Assembly: GCA_025454955.1 (NCBI GenBank)
Contig: JALONL010000012.1
Span: 1 to 64,000 of the forward strand
DNA: 64,000 bases
Direction of reading: 5' to 3'
Source of the DNA: Bacteroidia bacterium
Lineage (GTDB): Bacteria; Bacteroidota; Bacteroidia; Palsa-965
Part shown: one piece after another, positions 37,404-47,908 of the stretch
Numbering within the stretch: position 1 is the first letter of the stretch
Layout: each line of letters starts with the position of its first letter
Program-made: the position numbers and the translations under genes
The notes under the pieces: generated by a model
The model's database searches: none
What the model saw: the letters and a program-made list of their open reading frames with translations, nothing else
What the model was told of the DNA's origin: nothing

Positions 37404-38830
37404 GGCTCTAACGGTGTGTAGGTTTCACGTAATGCGTTTTCTATGGGCTGCACCAACTGGTCGATGTCGCCCGCACCGAGTGTAAGCACCACACCGCACG
37501 AAGTATTTACAGCTGCTTGTACAGCATCGGCTTTGCTTACCACACGCGCATTTTTACCGGCAAGCTGTGCCAGCGCGGCAGATGTAATTCCGTCGATGGG
37601 TTTTTCGCGCGCGGGATAAATGTCGAGCAGCAGCACTTCGTCGAGCGTGGCCAGCACTTGGGCAAATTCCTGCATGAAATCGCGCGTGCGGCTGAAAAGA
37701 TGCGGCTGGAAAATGCCCATTATTTTCTGTCCCGGAAAAAGTTCGCGGGCCGATGAAATTGCGGCATTGAGTTCGGCGGGATGATGGCCGTAATCGTCGA
37801 TATACGTTTTCTGCTCAGCACGGAAACGATACTCGAAACGGCGGCCCACACCTTTAAACGAAGCCAGTCCCAAACGCACACCGTCTTCATTGGCTCCGGC
37901 TGCTATGGCCAGTGCCGATGCGGCTACCGCATTTTCCACATTATGCCTTCCGGGCAGGCCCAGCGTGAGGTCTTCCCAGCGATGATGGTGATGATTGAGT
38001 GTAAATACGTAGTAGCCGTTTTCGATGCGGATGTCGGATGCGTAGTAATGGCAACTGCTGTCGCTGAGCGAATACGTGGCCACATCCTGCGCATTGCCGA
38101 GCGCGAGTTTCTCCACTACTTCGGGCTTTGTCACCAGCAATCCGCCGGGCTGAATCTGCGAGGCAAACTTGCGGTAGGTGGCATACATTTCCTCTGCATT
38201 GCCGTATATATCGAGATGGTCGGCATCTACCGAAGTAATTACGGCAAAGACCGGATGCAGCCACAAAAACGAACGGTCGTATTCGTCGGCTTCCACTACC
38301 ACCACATTGTTGTTTACATTCACTTCGGCTTTACCGAGGTTGCTGCCGAGCAAAAGATTGGTGCCATAATTTCCCGAAATGCCTCCCAGAAAAGCCGAGC
38401 AGTCGATACCCGCGCAGCGCATGAGGTGTGCGGTGAGCGTGGTGGTGGTGGTTTTGCCATGTGTGCCTGCAATGGCAAAGGTGCGTGTGGCTTCGGCAAT
38501 GAGGCCGAGTACCTGTGCACGTTTCATCATCACATAGTTGTGTTCACGAAACCACTGCATTTCTGCATGATCAGCAGGAACGGCGGGCGTGTACACCACA
38601 ACTGTTTTCTCGCGGGCACCTGCGTGTTTGAGTTCGAGCGGAATGCGTTGCAGCGATTCTTCGTAATATACTGTGATGCCTTCCTGCTGCAATGCACGGG
38701 TAAGTGCAGTTTCGGTTTTGTCGTAACCGCTCACACTCTTGCCCATAGCGCGGAAGAACCGGGCCAGTGCACTCATGCCAATGCCCCCGATGCCGAGAAA
38801 ATGCATATGTGTGCAGGCGTTCAGGTTCAT
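37400..38830 (-). CDS. murC: UDP-N-acetylmuramate--L-alanine ligase MurC
   Basis: A 476-residue ATP-dependent Mur ligase adding L-Ala to UDP-MurNAc. It has the N-terminal nucleotide-binding GIGGIGMSALARFF, ATP loop GTHGKTTTTTLTAHL, the central VVEADEYDRSF, and the C-terminal DDYGHHPAE and FQPHLFSRT motifs specific to MurC. It overlaps murG and ftsQ by four bases each. Confidence 0.97.
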   Translation of the reverse strand: MNLNACTHMHFLGIGGIGMSALARFFRAMGKSVSGYDKTETALTRALQQEGITVYYEESLQRIPLELKHAGAREKTVVVYTPAVPADHAEMQWFREHNYVMMKRAQVLGLIAEATRTFAIAGTHGKTTTTTLTAHLMRCAGIDCSAFLGGISGNYGTNLLLGSNLGKAEVNVNNNVVVVEADEYDRSFLWLHPVFAVITSVDADHLDIYGNAEEMYATYRKFASQIQPGGLLVTKPEVVEKLALGNAQDVATYSLSDSSCHYYASDIRIENGYYVFTLNHHHHRWEDLTLGLPGRHNVENAVAASALAIAAGANEDGVRLGLASFKGVGRRFEYRFRAEQKTYIDDYGHHPAELNAAISSARELFPGQKIMGIFQPHLFSRTRDFMQEFAQVLATLDEVLLLDIYPAREKPIDGITSAALAQLAGKNARVVSKADAVQAAVNTSCGVVLTLGAGDIDQLVQPIENALRETYTPLEP

Positions 38831-39945
38831 GACTTACGGCGGTTTACGAGCGACAATACTTCGGCGGCAATGCGCTCTGCGGAATCAGCTATGGCCAGAG
38901 AGGCTATGTTTGCGGTAAACTGATGGCGGCGTTCGCTGTCGTTTACCAGTTTAATAAGTTCGGTTATCAGCGTATTGTTTGCGTCGGCATCTTTCACCAG
39001 CAAACCGGCACCTTTGTTTACCAGCGCCATTGCATTTTTGGTCTGATGGTCTTCGGCCACAAAAGGCGAAGGCACAAAAATAACCGGCTTTTTCACCAAT
39101 GCCAGTTCGGAAATAGAACTTGCACCGGCGCGCGATACCACCATATCGGCTGCTGCGTAGGCATAATCCATTTCGCGGATGAATGCGTGTGCGTGAATAT
39201 TGTTGCCGGTAAATTTAGCCGAAAGTTCTTTGGCTTTGGGTGCCCAGGCTTCGCCGGTTTGCCAGAGCAGTTGTATGCCTGCCTCGCTCAAACGCTGCAG
39301 ACCTGCGCCAATGGCTTCGTTAATGGTGCGTGCGCCAAGGCTTCCGCCAATTACCAGCACCACCGGACGTTCGCCGTCGAGCTTAAACATTTCCAATGCC
39401 CGCGCACGTTTTCCATCGGGTTTTAAAATATCCTGACGTACCGGGTTGCCGGTCACAAGGAGTTTTTCTTTCGGGAAGAAACGCTCCATGTTATCGTAAG
39501 CCACGCAAATACGATCTACACTGCCGGCCAGAATTTTGCTGGTAATGCCGGGATAGGAATTTCCTTCGTGTATAAGCGTAGGCACACCTGCGCGTGCAGC
39601 CACACGCAGCATGGGCCCACTGGCATAGCCTCCGGTGCCAATTACAGCATCGGGTTTAAAGCGGCGAAGAATGGTGCGTGCGCGAAGAATGCTGCTGATT
39701 ACTTTAAACGGAAACGAGAGATTGTCGAGTGTAAAGCGGCGTTGCAAACCGCTAATCCACAGACCTTCTATTTTGTATCCGGCGGCCGGAACTTTTTCCA
39801 TTTCCATGCGGCCTTTTGCACCCACAAACAAAAACTCGGCATCGGGGTGCATGGCTTTTAGTGCGTTGGCAATGGCAATGGCGGGGAAAATATGCCCGCC
39901 TGTTCCTCCGCCGCTGAGTATAAATTTAAGCGGTGGCAAGCTCAC
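38827..39945 (-). CDS. murG: Lipid II synthase MurG
   Basis: A 372-residue glycosyltransferase that adds GlcNAc to lipid I at the inner face of the membrane. The glycine-rich SGGGTGGHIFPAIAIA begins the acceptor domain. The donor domain has VIGGSLGARTINEA and the UDP-GlcNAc-binding VVSRAGASSISELALVKKPVIFVP. It overlaps ftsW by 20 bases and murC by four. Confidence 0.97.
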   Translation of the reverse strand: MSLPPLKFILSGGGTGGHIFPAIAIANALKAMHPDAEFLFVGAKGRMEMEKVPAAGYKIEGLWISGLQRRFTLDNLSFPFKVISSILRARTILRRFKPDAVIGTGGYASGPMLRVAARAGVPTLIHEGNSYPGITSKILAGSVDRICVAYDNMERFFPKEKLLVTGNPVRQDILKPDGKRARALEMFKLDGERPVVLVIGGSLGARTINEAIGAGLQRLSEAGIQLLWQTGEAWAPKAKELSAKFTGNNIHAHAFIREMDYAYAAADMVVSRAGASSISELALVKKPVIFVPSPFVAEDHQTKNAMALVNKGAGLLVKDADANNTLITELIKLVNDSERRHQFTANIASLAIADSAERIAAEVLSLVNRRKS

Positions 39946-41116
39946 CTCCTTTCTCGCTTTCTTCGGGCTGTGCGTCCTGACCGGTTTCTGTTTCGCGGCT
40001 CACACTGAGAATTACGCCCACCGCAATGCTCGAAAACAGCAGCGATGTACCGCCCATGCTCAGAAACGGCAGCGGCTGGCCGGTAACCGGAAACAAGTTT
40101 ACGGCCACAGCCATATTTATAAGTCCCTGAAAAACCAGTTGAAACGAAAGCCCGAATGCCAGCAGGGCACCAAATGTTTTTTTGCTTTTGGTAGCCACTT
40201 TTATTCCCCTGAATAAAAGAATGAGATACAAAAGCACAATACCAATTCCGCCAATGAGCGAGCCGTATTCTTCAATTACAATGGCGTAAATAAAATCGGA
40301 ATACGGATGCGGCAGGAAATTGCGCTGCGTGCTGTTGCCCGCACCTTTTCCGGTTACACCGCCTGTGGCAATGGCTATTTTGGCCTGATTCGACTGAAAA
40401 TTTTTATCGTCGTTGGCGGCTTCGTTTCCGGTAACGAAGTTTACAATACGGTTTTTCCAGGTTTCCAAACGCGGCAGAGCTTTCGGGAAAGCTGCGCCAA
40501 GCAGTATGAGCAATGCAAAACCTGCCACTGCAATTCCGGCCACCTTGCCAATGTGTTTGAGCGATACACCGCCAATAAACATGAGAATGCAGCAGGTGGT
40601 AAACAGTAATGCAGCGGTAGAAAAGTTGGCAGGAAGAATGAGCAAACAAACTACGGCCACCGGAGCCATAATCTTAATGAGCACTTTCTTGAAATCCTTC
40701 AGCTCATTCTGATTTTGCGAAAGCACACGACCGAGATACATCAGTAATGCGAGTTTGGCAAAGTCAGAAGTTTGAAACGTAAGACCGGTTCCGGGAATGG
40801 CAATCCAGCGGTCGGCATTGTTAAGGTTTGTACCACCGGCCAGCGTGTAAAGCAGCAGCGGCAGCGAGAGGATGAGCAGGATTTGGGAAATGCGCGAGAA
40901 ATAGGTGTAACGTATGCGGTGCGTGAAATACATGAGTATGATGCCAAGCACAATAATTTTACCGTGCTTGAAAAGATAATACTCCGTATCGCCCTCGTGG
41001 TGCTTGTAGGCAAGCGTTACAATAGAACTGTACACTGCCAGCAGCGAAAGCAAAGACAGCAGCAGGACGATCATCCAGATCACCTTATCGCCTTTGAAAT
41101 AACTGAAGAGATTCAT
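39926..41116 (-). CDS. ftsW: Peptidoglycan polymerase FtsW
   Basis: A 396-residue SEDS-family protein with about ten membrane helices that polymerises lipid II with its cognate PBP (FtsI). Family signatures are FQTSDFAKLALLMYLGRVL, NSTQRNFLPHPYSDFIYAIVIEEYG and TGQPLPFLSMGGTSLLFSSIAVGVILS. The cytoplasmic C-terminal tail is short and acidic. It overlaps murG. Confidence 0.96.
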   Translation of the reverse strand: MNLFSYFKGDKVIWMIVLLLSLLSLLAVYSSIVTLAYKHHEGDTEYYLFKHGKIIVLGIILMYFTHRIRYTYFSRISQILLILSLPLLLYTLAGGTNLNNADRWIAIPGTGLTFQTSDFAKLALLMYLGRVLSQNQNELKDFKKVLIKIMAPVAVVCLLILPANFSTAALLFTTCCILMFIGGVSLKHIGKVAGIAVAGFALLILLGAAFPKALPRLETWKNRIVNFVTGNEAANDDKNFQSNQAKIAIATGGVTGKGAGNSTQRNFLPHPYSDFIYAIVIEEYGSLIGGIGIVLLYLILLFRGIKVATKSKKTFGALLAFGLSFQLVFQGLINMAVAVNLFPVTGQPLPFLSMGGTSLLFSSIAVGVILSVSRETETGQDAQPEESEKGGELATA

Positions 41117-41139
41117 TTTTACTGCTGGCTGTGTATGAG

Positions 41140-41664
41140 TTAGGCATTCAATTTGGCGTTCACCGTATCGCGGAAACGGTTGCCCCTGTTTTTGTAATTG
41201 TCAAACGGGTCGTAGCTCGGACATCCGGGCGCGAAGAGCACAGTTTTTACTTCTCCCCGCGCCAGAATGGCGGCATTGTCCACCGCATCTTTCAAATCGG
41301 CGGCTTGAATAATCATGGGCACGATGTCGGCAAACGCCTTGAAATATTTCCACGGCGTGGAACCCATGCAAATCACGGCACTCACTTTTTCGGCGGCAAG
41401 CGAAGCGAGTTTTTCGTGATCTTCGGCACGGTCAATTCCACCCATAATGAGCACCACATTGCCGGGTACATCGCGCAGTGCCATCCACACCAGATCGGTA
41501 TTTGTGGCTATGGAGTGATTGATCCAGTTTACGCCCTGACGTTCGGCAATTACTTCGAGGTGATGTGCGCTGTCGCCCTGCGCCTTCATTCTCATGCGCA
41601 GCATTTCCTCGTGCAGGGTGATTTCCTGCGGCTTGATTTTATTTTCGTGGTTTCCCATGGTCAC
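41140..41664 (-). CDS. Stand-alone MurD C-terminal domain paralogue
   Basis: A 174-residue protein that aligns with the last third of the adjacent MurD and has no ATP-binding or UDP-binding domain. Matching pairs include HHLEVIAERQGVNWINHSIATN against HRLEFVSRINNIDFINDSKATN, and PGCPSYDPFDNYKNRGNRF against PACASFDLFENYEDRGRQF. The substrate-contact motif NDSKATN is NHSIATN (49-55), losing the Asp and Lys, so catalysis is not expected. It sits between murD and ftsW, 17 bases after murD. A regulatory or structural role towards MurD is possible; decay of a duplicated gene is the alternative, although the frame is intact. Confidence 0.85.
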   Translation of the reverse strand: MTMGNHENKIKPQEITLHEEMLRMRMKAQGDSAHHLEVIAERQGVNWINHSIATNTDLVWMALRDVPGNVVLIMGGIDRAEDHEKLASLAAEKVSAVICMGSTPWKYFKAFADIVPMIIQAADLKDAVDNAAILARGEVKTVLFAPGCPSYDPFDNYKNRGNRFRDTVNAKLNA

Positions 41665-41681
41665 GGAAATAAGTGTAATAA

Positions 41682-43025
41682 TTAAAGTCCACGCACCGCA
41701 GCCTTGAACTGACGGCCACGATCTTCGTAGTTTTCAAACAGGTCGAAACTGGCACAGGCGGGCGAAAGCAGTACGGTATCGCCTTTAGTGGCCAGGCGGT
41801 ACGAAAGCGCCACGGCTTCCTGTGCCGAACCGGCTTCAACAATAGTTTCCACACGGCCGTTAAAGGCAGCAATAATTTTGCTGTTGTCTGTGCCGAGGCA
41901 GATAATGGCTTTCACCTTCGACTGCACCAGTTCAAACAGCGCAGTGTAATCGTTGCCCTTGTCAACGCCGCCTACAATCCAAACCACCGGCGTATTCATG
42001 CTTTCGAGCGCATACCAGGTAGAATTTACGTTGGTAGCTTTCGAGTCATTAATAAAATCGATGTTGTTAATGCGCGACACAAACTCGAGTCTGTGTTCCA
42101 CACTCTGAAAGTCGGAAAGGCTTTCACGGATGGCTTCTTTACGAACTTCCAGCAGGCGGGATGCAATTCCGCCAGCCATCGAGTTGTAAACGTTGTGCTT
42201 GCCTTGCAACGCGAGTTCTTCGATGGTCATAGTAAATGGGTTTTTATTAATGTGAATAATGATTTCATTGTTGTTCAGGTATGCTCCCTCCTGCTCCAGT
42301 TTCTGCTTTATGCTGAAGGGGTATTGCTTTGCATTGATGGTGTATTTGTGCATTTCATTCATCGTCACTTCATCGTCTATGCAATACACAAATGCATCAT
42401 CAGGCCGCTGGTTCTGCGCAATGCGGAACTTCGCGGCGGCATATTTTTCGAGCTGATATTCGTAGCGGTCTAAGTGATCGGGCGTAATGTTGAGCAGCAC
42501 GGCTATGTCGGCGCGGAAGTCATACATATCGTCCAACTGAAAGCTGCTCAGTTCGAGTACATATACATCGTGGCCGCCTTCGTAAACCAGTTTGGCAAAA
42601 CTATGCCCCACGTTTCCGCCCAGTGCCGCGTTCAAACCCGCTTTGGTAAGTATGTGGTGCGTAAGCGTGGAAGTAGTGGTTTTGCCATTGCTGCCGGTAA
42701 TGCAAACCGTTTTTGCCTGCGTGTAACGTCCGGCAAATTCGATCTCCGAAATCACCGGAATGCCCTGCGCGCGCAACTGTTTTACCAGCGGAACCGTGCC
42801 GGGAATACCGGGGCTTTTTATTACTTCGTCGGCATTGAGCACCAGACTTTCCGTATGCTGCTTCTCTTCCCAGCGAATATCATGTTGTGAAAGAACGTTC
42901 TTGTATTTTTCGTGAATTGCCCCTTTGTCGGAAACAAATACCTCATACCCCTTCTGCTGAGCCAGAAGAGCCGCGCCTGTTCCGCTTTCGCCTGCGCCGA
43001 GTATGACCATTCGTTTCATTGACAA
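41682..43025 (-). CDS. murD: UDP-N-acetylmuramoyl-L-alanine--D-glutamate ligase MurD
   Basis: A 447-residue Mur ligase adding D-Glu. It shows the N-terminal Rossmann start MVILGAGESGTGAALLAQ, ATP loop ITGSNGKTTTSTLTHHIL, central LELSSFQLDDMY, and the C-terminal NDSKATNVNSTWYAL and SPACASFDLFENYEDRG. All key motifs look intact, in contrast to the stand-alone domain encoded just downstream. Confidence 0.97.
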   Translation of the reverse strand: MSMKRMVILGAGESGTGAALLAQQKGYEVFVSDKGAIHEKYKNVLSQHDIRWEEKQHTESLVLNADEVIKSPGIPGTVPLVKQLRAQGIPVISEIEFAGRYTQAKTVCITGSNGKTTTSTLTHHILTKAGLNAALGGNVGHSFAKLVYEGGHDVYVLELSSFQLDDMYDFRADIAVLLNITPDHLDRYEYQLEKYAAAKFRIAQNQRPDDAFVYCIDDEVTMNEMHKYTINAKQYPFSIKQKLEQEGAYLNNNEIIIHINKNPFTMTIEELALQGKHNVYNSMAGGIASRLLEVRKEAIRESLSDFQSVEHRLEFVSRINNIDFINDSKATNVNSTWYALESMNTPVVWIVGGVDKGNDYTALFELVQSKVKAIICLGTDNSKIIAAFNGRVETIVEAGSAQEAVALSYRLATKGDTVLLSPACASFDLFENYEDRGRQFKAAVRGL

Positions 43026-43046
43026 TTCCTTTTATTTATTTTATCG

Positions 43047-44327
43047 TTACCGAAGTTTGAGTGTGGCAATGGCTACAATGCCCAGCAGCAATCCCACAAT
43101 CCAGAATCGGGTAACAATCTTCGATTCGTGAAAACCTTTTTTCTGGTAATGATGGTGAAGCGGCGACATGAGAAACAACCGGTTTGCCCGCGCATAGTCG
43201 ATACCGTATTTGCGCTTGCGGTACTTAAACACCGCCACCTGCAACACCACCGAAAGATTTTCCACCAGAAAAATTCCGCACACAATCGGTATCAGCATTT
43301 CCTTTCTGATGGCGATGGCAAACGTGGCAATAATGCCGCCCAGTGCCAGACTTCCCGTATCGCCCATAAACACCTGCGCCGGAAAAGCATTGTACCAGAG
43401 GAAACCAATGCAGGCACCCACAAACGCACCGATAAATATTACCAGCTCGCCCGTATCGGGTATGTACATGATGTTGAGGTAATCGGCAAAAATGGTATTG
43501 CCCGATACATAAGCCAGAATGCCCAGCACCACCCCAATAATGGCCGAAGTGCCCGCCGCCAGTCCGTCTATCCCATCAGTTACATTGGCTCCGTTTGATA
43601 CTGCTGTGATAATGAATATCACGATAAGCACAAACAGAATCCAGCCATACTGCCTCGCCGTTTCGCCAAACACACCGAGAATATCGTTGTAATCAAACTC
43701 GTTGTTTTTTACAAACGGAATGGTAGTGATAAGCGATTTGGTTTCGGCTTTCGAATATTCCGGAAAGCCCAGATCGGCGCAGCCGTCGTCGAGTTTGCCG
43801 GGGTCGCTGGTGAGCGAAAGCATCTGCTTATTATCGGTCGAAATTTTTTCGCGCACCACCACCGCATCGCTGAAATAAAGTGTAAGCCCTACAATAAGTC
43901 CGAGGCCTACCTGCCCCATTACCTTAAACTTGCCGTGCAATCCCTTTTTATCTTTCTTGAATACCTTAATATAATCGTCGATAAAACCGATGGCGCCCAG
44001 CCACACCGTGGTAATGAGCATGAGAATGATATACACGTTGCTGAGTTTGGCAAACAGCAAGGTGGGAATCACAATGGCCGAAAGAATAATCAAACCGCCC
44101 ATAGTAGGCGTGCCCTGTTTTTCGTTTTGTCCCTGCAAACCCAGATCTCGGATGGTTTCGCCCACCTGCTTCTTTTGCAGCAAACGAATGAGGCGCTTAC
44201 CAAAAAGAACCGTGATAATAAGTGAGGTTATTACCGACATGGCCGCACGGAACGAGATGTACCGGAATACACCTGCCCCGGGGAAATCAAAACTCTGGTT
44301 CAACCAGTCGAAGAGATAGTACAACAT
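43047..44327 (-). CDS. mraY: Phospho-MurNAc-pentapeptide transferase MraY
   Basis: A 426-residue membrane enzyme that makes lipid I from UDP-MurNAc-pentapeptide and undecaprenyl phosphate. Ten or so helices, [11 protein letters not shown], the Asp pair in [36 protein letters not shown], and the nucleotide-site region [13 protein letters not shown] with [10 protein letters not shown] are all present. The ~60-residue loop near residues 150-220 ([12 protein letters not shown] onwards) makes it longer than proteobacterial MraY, as is usual in this phylum. Confidence 0.97.
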   Translation of the reverse strand: MLYYLFDWLNQSFDFPGAGVFRYISFRAAMSVITSLIITVLFGKRLIRLLQKKQVGETIRDLGLQGQNEKQGTPTMGGLIILSAIVIPTLLFAKLSNVYIILMLITTVWLGAIGFIDDYIKVFKKDKKGLHGKFKVMGQVGLGLIVGLTLYFSDAVVVREKISTDNKQMLSLTSDPGKLDDGCADLGFPEYSKAETKSLITTIPFVKNNEFDYNDILGVFGETARQYGWILFVLIVIFIITAVSNGANVTDGIDGLAAGTSAIIGVVLGILAYVSGNTIFADYLNIMYIPDTGELVIFIGAFVGACIGFLWYNAFPAQVFMGDTGSLALGGIIATFAIAIRKEMLIPIVCGIFLVENLSVVLQVAVFKYRKRKYGIDYARANRLFLMSPLHHHYQKKGFHESKIVTRFWIVGLLLGIVAIATLKLR

Positions 44328-44328
44328 G

Positions 44329-45789
44329 TCAGTCTTCGGTATTAAGTGTTTCTTTCAGTATGGCCATGTCGTCAAAAGGATGTTTCACCCCGTTGATTTC
44401 CTGGTATTTTTCATGTCCTTTTCCGGCCACCAGAATAATGTCGCCGGGCTTGGCAAGCGCCACCGCAGTGCGTATGGCTTCGCGGCGATCGACAATTGAA
44501 AGGGTGGTTCGCTGGTACTGCAATTCCACTCCCTGCTGCATTTCGGCCAGAATGGCGGCCGGGTCTTCGGTGCGGGGATTGTCGGAAGTGAGCAGTACGC
44601 GGTTGCTGTGTTCGCAGGCAATGCGGGCCATCACGGGGCGCTTTGTACGGTCGCGGTCGCCGCCGCAGCCTGCTACAGTTATTACCTGTTCGTTTCCGGT
44701 GCGTATGTCGGCAATGGTTTTTAGCACATTGAGCAGCGCATCGGGCGTGTGTGCGTAATCCACAATGCCGGTAATACCGTTGTTGCTGCGCACATACTGG
44801 AAACGACCTTCTACCGGGCCCAGCGTGCTTAGCGTGGTGAGCGTGTGCATTTTGTCCTGCCCCAGCAGCATGGCCGCAGCATACACGGCGGTAAGGTTGT
44901 ATGCGTTAAAGCTGCCAATGAGTTTGCTCCAGAACTCGGTGCTGTCCATGCTGAGTTGCAGGCCGGAGAACTGATTTTCAATGACACGGCATTTGAAATC
45001 GGCCACATTTTTTACCGAGTAGCTGCGTTTCAGTGCGCGGGTGTTCTGCACCATTACTGCACCGTTTACATCGTCGCGGTTTACGAGCGCGAAGGCATCG
45101 GAAGGCAGCATGTCGAACAGCATCTTCTTGGCTTTGATGTAAGCGTCGAAGGTTTTATGATAATCGAGGTGATCGTGTGTAATGTTTGTAAACACGGCAC
45201 CGGCAAACTGAATTCCTGCCACGCGGCCCTGCACCAGTGCGTGCGAGCTTACTTCCATGAATGCGTATTTGCAGCCCGCGTCAACCATACGGCGCAGCAG
45301 CGCATTAAGCGTAATGGCATCGGGCGTGGTATGTGTGGCCTGAATTTCTTCGTTGTTAATCATGTTGGCCACCGTGGTAAGCATACCTGCTTTGTAGCCC
45401 AGCGCGCGGAACAGGCGGAACAGTAATGTAACCGTGGTTGTTTTTCCGTTTGTGCCCGTTACGCCAATGAGTTTAAGCTGCGACGAAGGCTGATCGTAAA
45501 AATTACCGGCAATGATGCCCAGCGACTGCGCACTGTCGGCCACTTTCACGTAGGTAATTTTCGGATTGATTTCTTCCGGCAGTTCTTCGCACACCACAGC
45601 CGCAGCGCCCGCTGCAATGGCCTTTGCAATAAAGCCATGCCCGTCGGCCTGCGTGCCGCGTACGGCCACAAACAATCCATCCTTCTCCACATTGCGCGAA
45701 TCAAACGTCATGGCGGTAATGGCCACGTTGGTTGATCCTGTTACTTCGAGCAGGCTGGCTTTATACAGTATGTCGCGGAGCAGCTTCAT
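44329..45789 (-). CDS. murE: UDP-MurNAc-tripeptide synthetase MurE
   Basis: A 486-residue Mur ligase adding the third amino acid. It carries ATP loop [16 protein letters not shown], the substrate Thr/Ser region [14 protein letters not shown], and the specificity motif [12 protein letters not shown]. The DNPR sequence indicates meso-diaminopimelate rather than lysine. It overlaps ftsI by four bases and lies one base from mraY. No murF lies next to it in this cluster. Confidence 0.97.
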   Translation of the reverse strand: MKLLRDILYKASLLEVTGSTNVAITAMTFDSRNVEKDGLFVAVRGTQADGHGFIAKAIAAGAAAVVCEELPEEINPKITYVKVADSAQSLGIIAGNFYDQPSSQLKLIGVTGTNGKTTTVTLLFRLFRALGYKAGMLTTVANMINNEEIQATHTTPDAITLNALLRRMVDAGCKYAFMEVSSHALVQGRVAGIQFAGAVFTNITHDHLDYHKTFDAYIKAKKMLFDMLPSDAFALVNRDDVNGAVMVQNTRALKRSYSVKNVADFKCRVIENQFSGLQLSMDSTEFWSKLIGSFNAYNLTAVYAAAMLLGQDKMHTLTTLSTLGPVEGRFQYVRSNNGITGIVDYAHTPDALLNVLKTIADIRTGNEQVITVAGCGGDRDRTKRPVMARIACEHSNRVLLTSDNPRTEDPAAILAEMQQGVELQYQRTTLSIVDRREAIRTAVALAKPGDIILVAGKGHEKYQEINGVKHPFDDMAILKETLNTED

Positions 45790-47906
45790 AGTGTGAGTTC
45801 GAGAATAACTTCTGATCCTTTTTTAACCGGCGTTCCGGGTGCAAGCGACTGGCGGCTTACGGTTCCGGAACCCATAATTTTTACACGGATGCCTCTGTTT
45901 TCGAGCAGTGCCAGGCAGTCTATGGCTGTCATTCCGCTCAAATCGGGCATAGTACCCGCGCTTAGTTTCTGATCGGGCTGAATGGCGGTGGCGGTGTAGC
46001 GGTTTTCCGAAACCTTAATTGCGGTTACAGTTCCTGTTTGCGCGGGAGCCGGAAGACCGATTTGTTTCATTGCCATGAGCGTGGGAGCCGCAAAGCCTTT
46101 CTGCACAGCCGGAAGCGAGGCCATTATCGGTGATGCATTTACGGCTTTGTGTATGTCGAGCTCGGTGGCGTAAATGCGGTCGGCAATCTGTTTGAAAATC
46201 GGGCCGGCCACCACGCCGCCGTAGTAGGCATCGCCCGAAGGCGCGTTTACAATGACAATGCACGAGTACTTGGGCTGATCGGCCGGGAAATAGCCCACAA
46301 ACGAAGCCTGATAGGTGACACCATTCTGGCCTTTGTAAATACCGCCCTGCGCAATTTGTGCAGTGCCTGTTTTTCCGGCCACTTTGTAAATAATGCTGCC
46401 CATGCTTTTGCCGGTGCCATTTTGCACCACGCCTTCGAGCAGGCGGCGGGCTTTGGCAATGGTTTGCGGTTTGGCAATGGCCGGGTTTATTACCTGCGGC
46501 TCGAAACGCTGAATTACCTGGCCTTTGTCGCGCACTTCCTTTACAAACATGGGCTTCATCATTTTGCCGTTGTTGGCCACGGCATTGTAAAGCGTAAGTG
46601 TTTGCAGGGGCGTAATGAGCGATTCGTAACCAATGCTTATCCACGGCAGCGAAACGCCCGACCAGTCGCGGTCTTTGGGGTCTTTCACGCGCGACTTTCC
46701 TTCGCCGGGCAAAGCCACATTGAGTTTCTGACCAAGACCGATGCGGTGCAGGCCGTCGGTAAATTTCTTCGGGTTGCGCGCAAAGGCTTTATGCACCAGG
46801 CGCGAAATACCCACGTTCGACGATTCCCAGAAAGCCTCTTCGGCAGTGACCAGGTTTTTCTTCGGCGCGTGCGAATCTTTCATGGTGCGGTCGAAGAATT
46901 TGTACTGGCCTCCGTTGAGATCCACTTTGTCGTCGAGATCGATGAGGTTTTCGTCCATGCCCACCAGCAACGATGCCAGCTTGAATGTGGAGCCGGGTTC
47001 ACGCGCATCGCCAATGGCGTAGTTGTAGCTTTCGCGATATACGCCCGAGTCGGCGCGGGTGAGGTTGGCAATGGCGCGTATTTCGCCGGTGGCCACTTCC
47101 ATGAGCACACAGGTGCCGTAGCGTGCATTGTGCTCGGCCAGCGAATTCATCAGCGCATTTTCGGCCACGTCCTGAATGTTGATGTCGATGGTAGATACAA
47201 TGTCTTTGCCGTCCTGCGGTTCAATTTCGTTTTCGTCGTTAATGGGCATATAGGCCCCGGCGGCAATGCGGCGCATGAGGCGTTTTCCGCCCACACCGGT
47301 AAGCAGCGAATCGTAGGCACCTTCGAGACCCACCTTGAGCGAATCCTTGATATAGCCAATGGTGCGCGCCGCCAGTGTGCGGAACGGAAGTTCGCGGCGG
47401 TTGGATTGTATGTATATGAATCCGCCGCGATAGCGACCGCAGCGGAAGAGCGGTAGTTTTTTCAGATCCTGCAGCGTGTTGTAGGAAACGCCGCGGCATA
47501 TTTCCACGTAGCGGTCGCTGTCGTTGCGGGCACGCAGGAGTTCGCGGGTGTATTCGCGTGCGGTTTTGCGCTGGTAGGGCGAGAGCAGGCGTTCGAGATG
47601 CGGGGTGAGTTTGGCCACGCTGTCTTCAAACTCGGCATCGTTTATGAACGCATTGGCGCGGGTGTCCACACCAATGTTGTAATACGGCAGCGAAGTGGCG
47701 AGCAAACTTCCGTCGATGGCAAAAATGTTTCCGCGCACAGCTTCAATGTCCATTTCGCGCACGGTAAATTTTTGTGCTTCCTGTTTCCAGTAATCGCCCT
47801 GTGCAAACTGAATGTAGAAGACACGGCCTACCACCGCCAGTGCAAATACGGCACTGAAGATGTACACAACGTACACGCGGCGAAGTATGTCTTTCTGCAT
47901 TTCCAT
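45786..47906 (-). CDS. ftsI: Division transpeptidase FtsI (PBP3) with C-terminal PASTA domain
   Basis: A 706-residue class B penicillin-binding protein that crosslinks septal peptidoglycan. An N-terminal membrane helix (VVYIFSAVFALAVVGRVFYIQ) leads to the pedestal domain. The transpeptidase domain has STFK (in REPGSTFKLASLL), SSN (in FWESSNVGISRLV) and KTGTAQ (in AGKTGTAQIAQ). The last ~65 residues form a PASTA domain (AGTMPDLSGMTAIDCLALLENRGIRVKIMGSG), typical of Bacteroidota and Gram-positive FtsI/PBP2X. It overlaps murE by four bases. Confidence 0.95.
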   Translation of the reverse strand: MEMQKDILRRVYVVYIFSAVFALAVVGRVFYIQFAQGDYWKQEAQKFTVREMDIEAVRGNIFAIDGSLLATSLPYYNIGVDTRANAFINDAEFEDSVAKLTPHLERLLSPYQRKTAREYTRELLRARNDSDRYVEICRGVSYNTLQDLKKLPLFRCGRYRGGFIYIQSNRRELPFRTLAARTIGYIKDSLKVGLEGAYDSLLTGVGGKRLMRRIAAGAYMPINDENEIEPQDGKDIVSTIDINIQDVAENALMNSLAEHNARYGTCVLMEVATGEIRAIANLTRADSGVYRESYNYAIGDAREPGSTFKLASLLVGMDENLIDLDDKVDLNGGQYKFFDRTMKDSHAPKKNLVTAEEAFWESSNVGISRLVHKAFARNPKKFTDGLHRIGLGQKLNVALPGEGKSRVKDPKDRDWSGVSLPWISIGYESLITPLQTLTLYNAVANNGKMMKPMFVKEVRDKGQVIQRFEPQVINPAIAKPQTIAKARRLLEGVVQNGTGKSMGSIIYKVAGKTGTAQIAQGGIYKGQNGVTYQASFVGYFPADQPKYSCIVIVNAPSGDAYYGGVVAGPIFKQIADRIYATELDIHKAVNASPIMASLPAVQKGFAAPTLMAMKQIGLPAPAQTGTVTAIKVSENRYTATAIQPDQKLSAGTMPDLSGMTAIDCLALLENRGIRVKIMGSGTVSRQSLAPGTPVKKGSEVILELTL

Positions 47907-47908
47907 TT

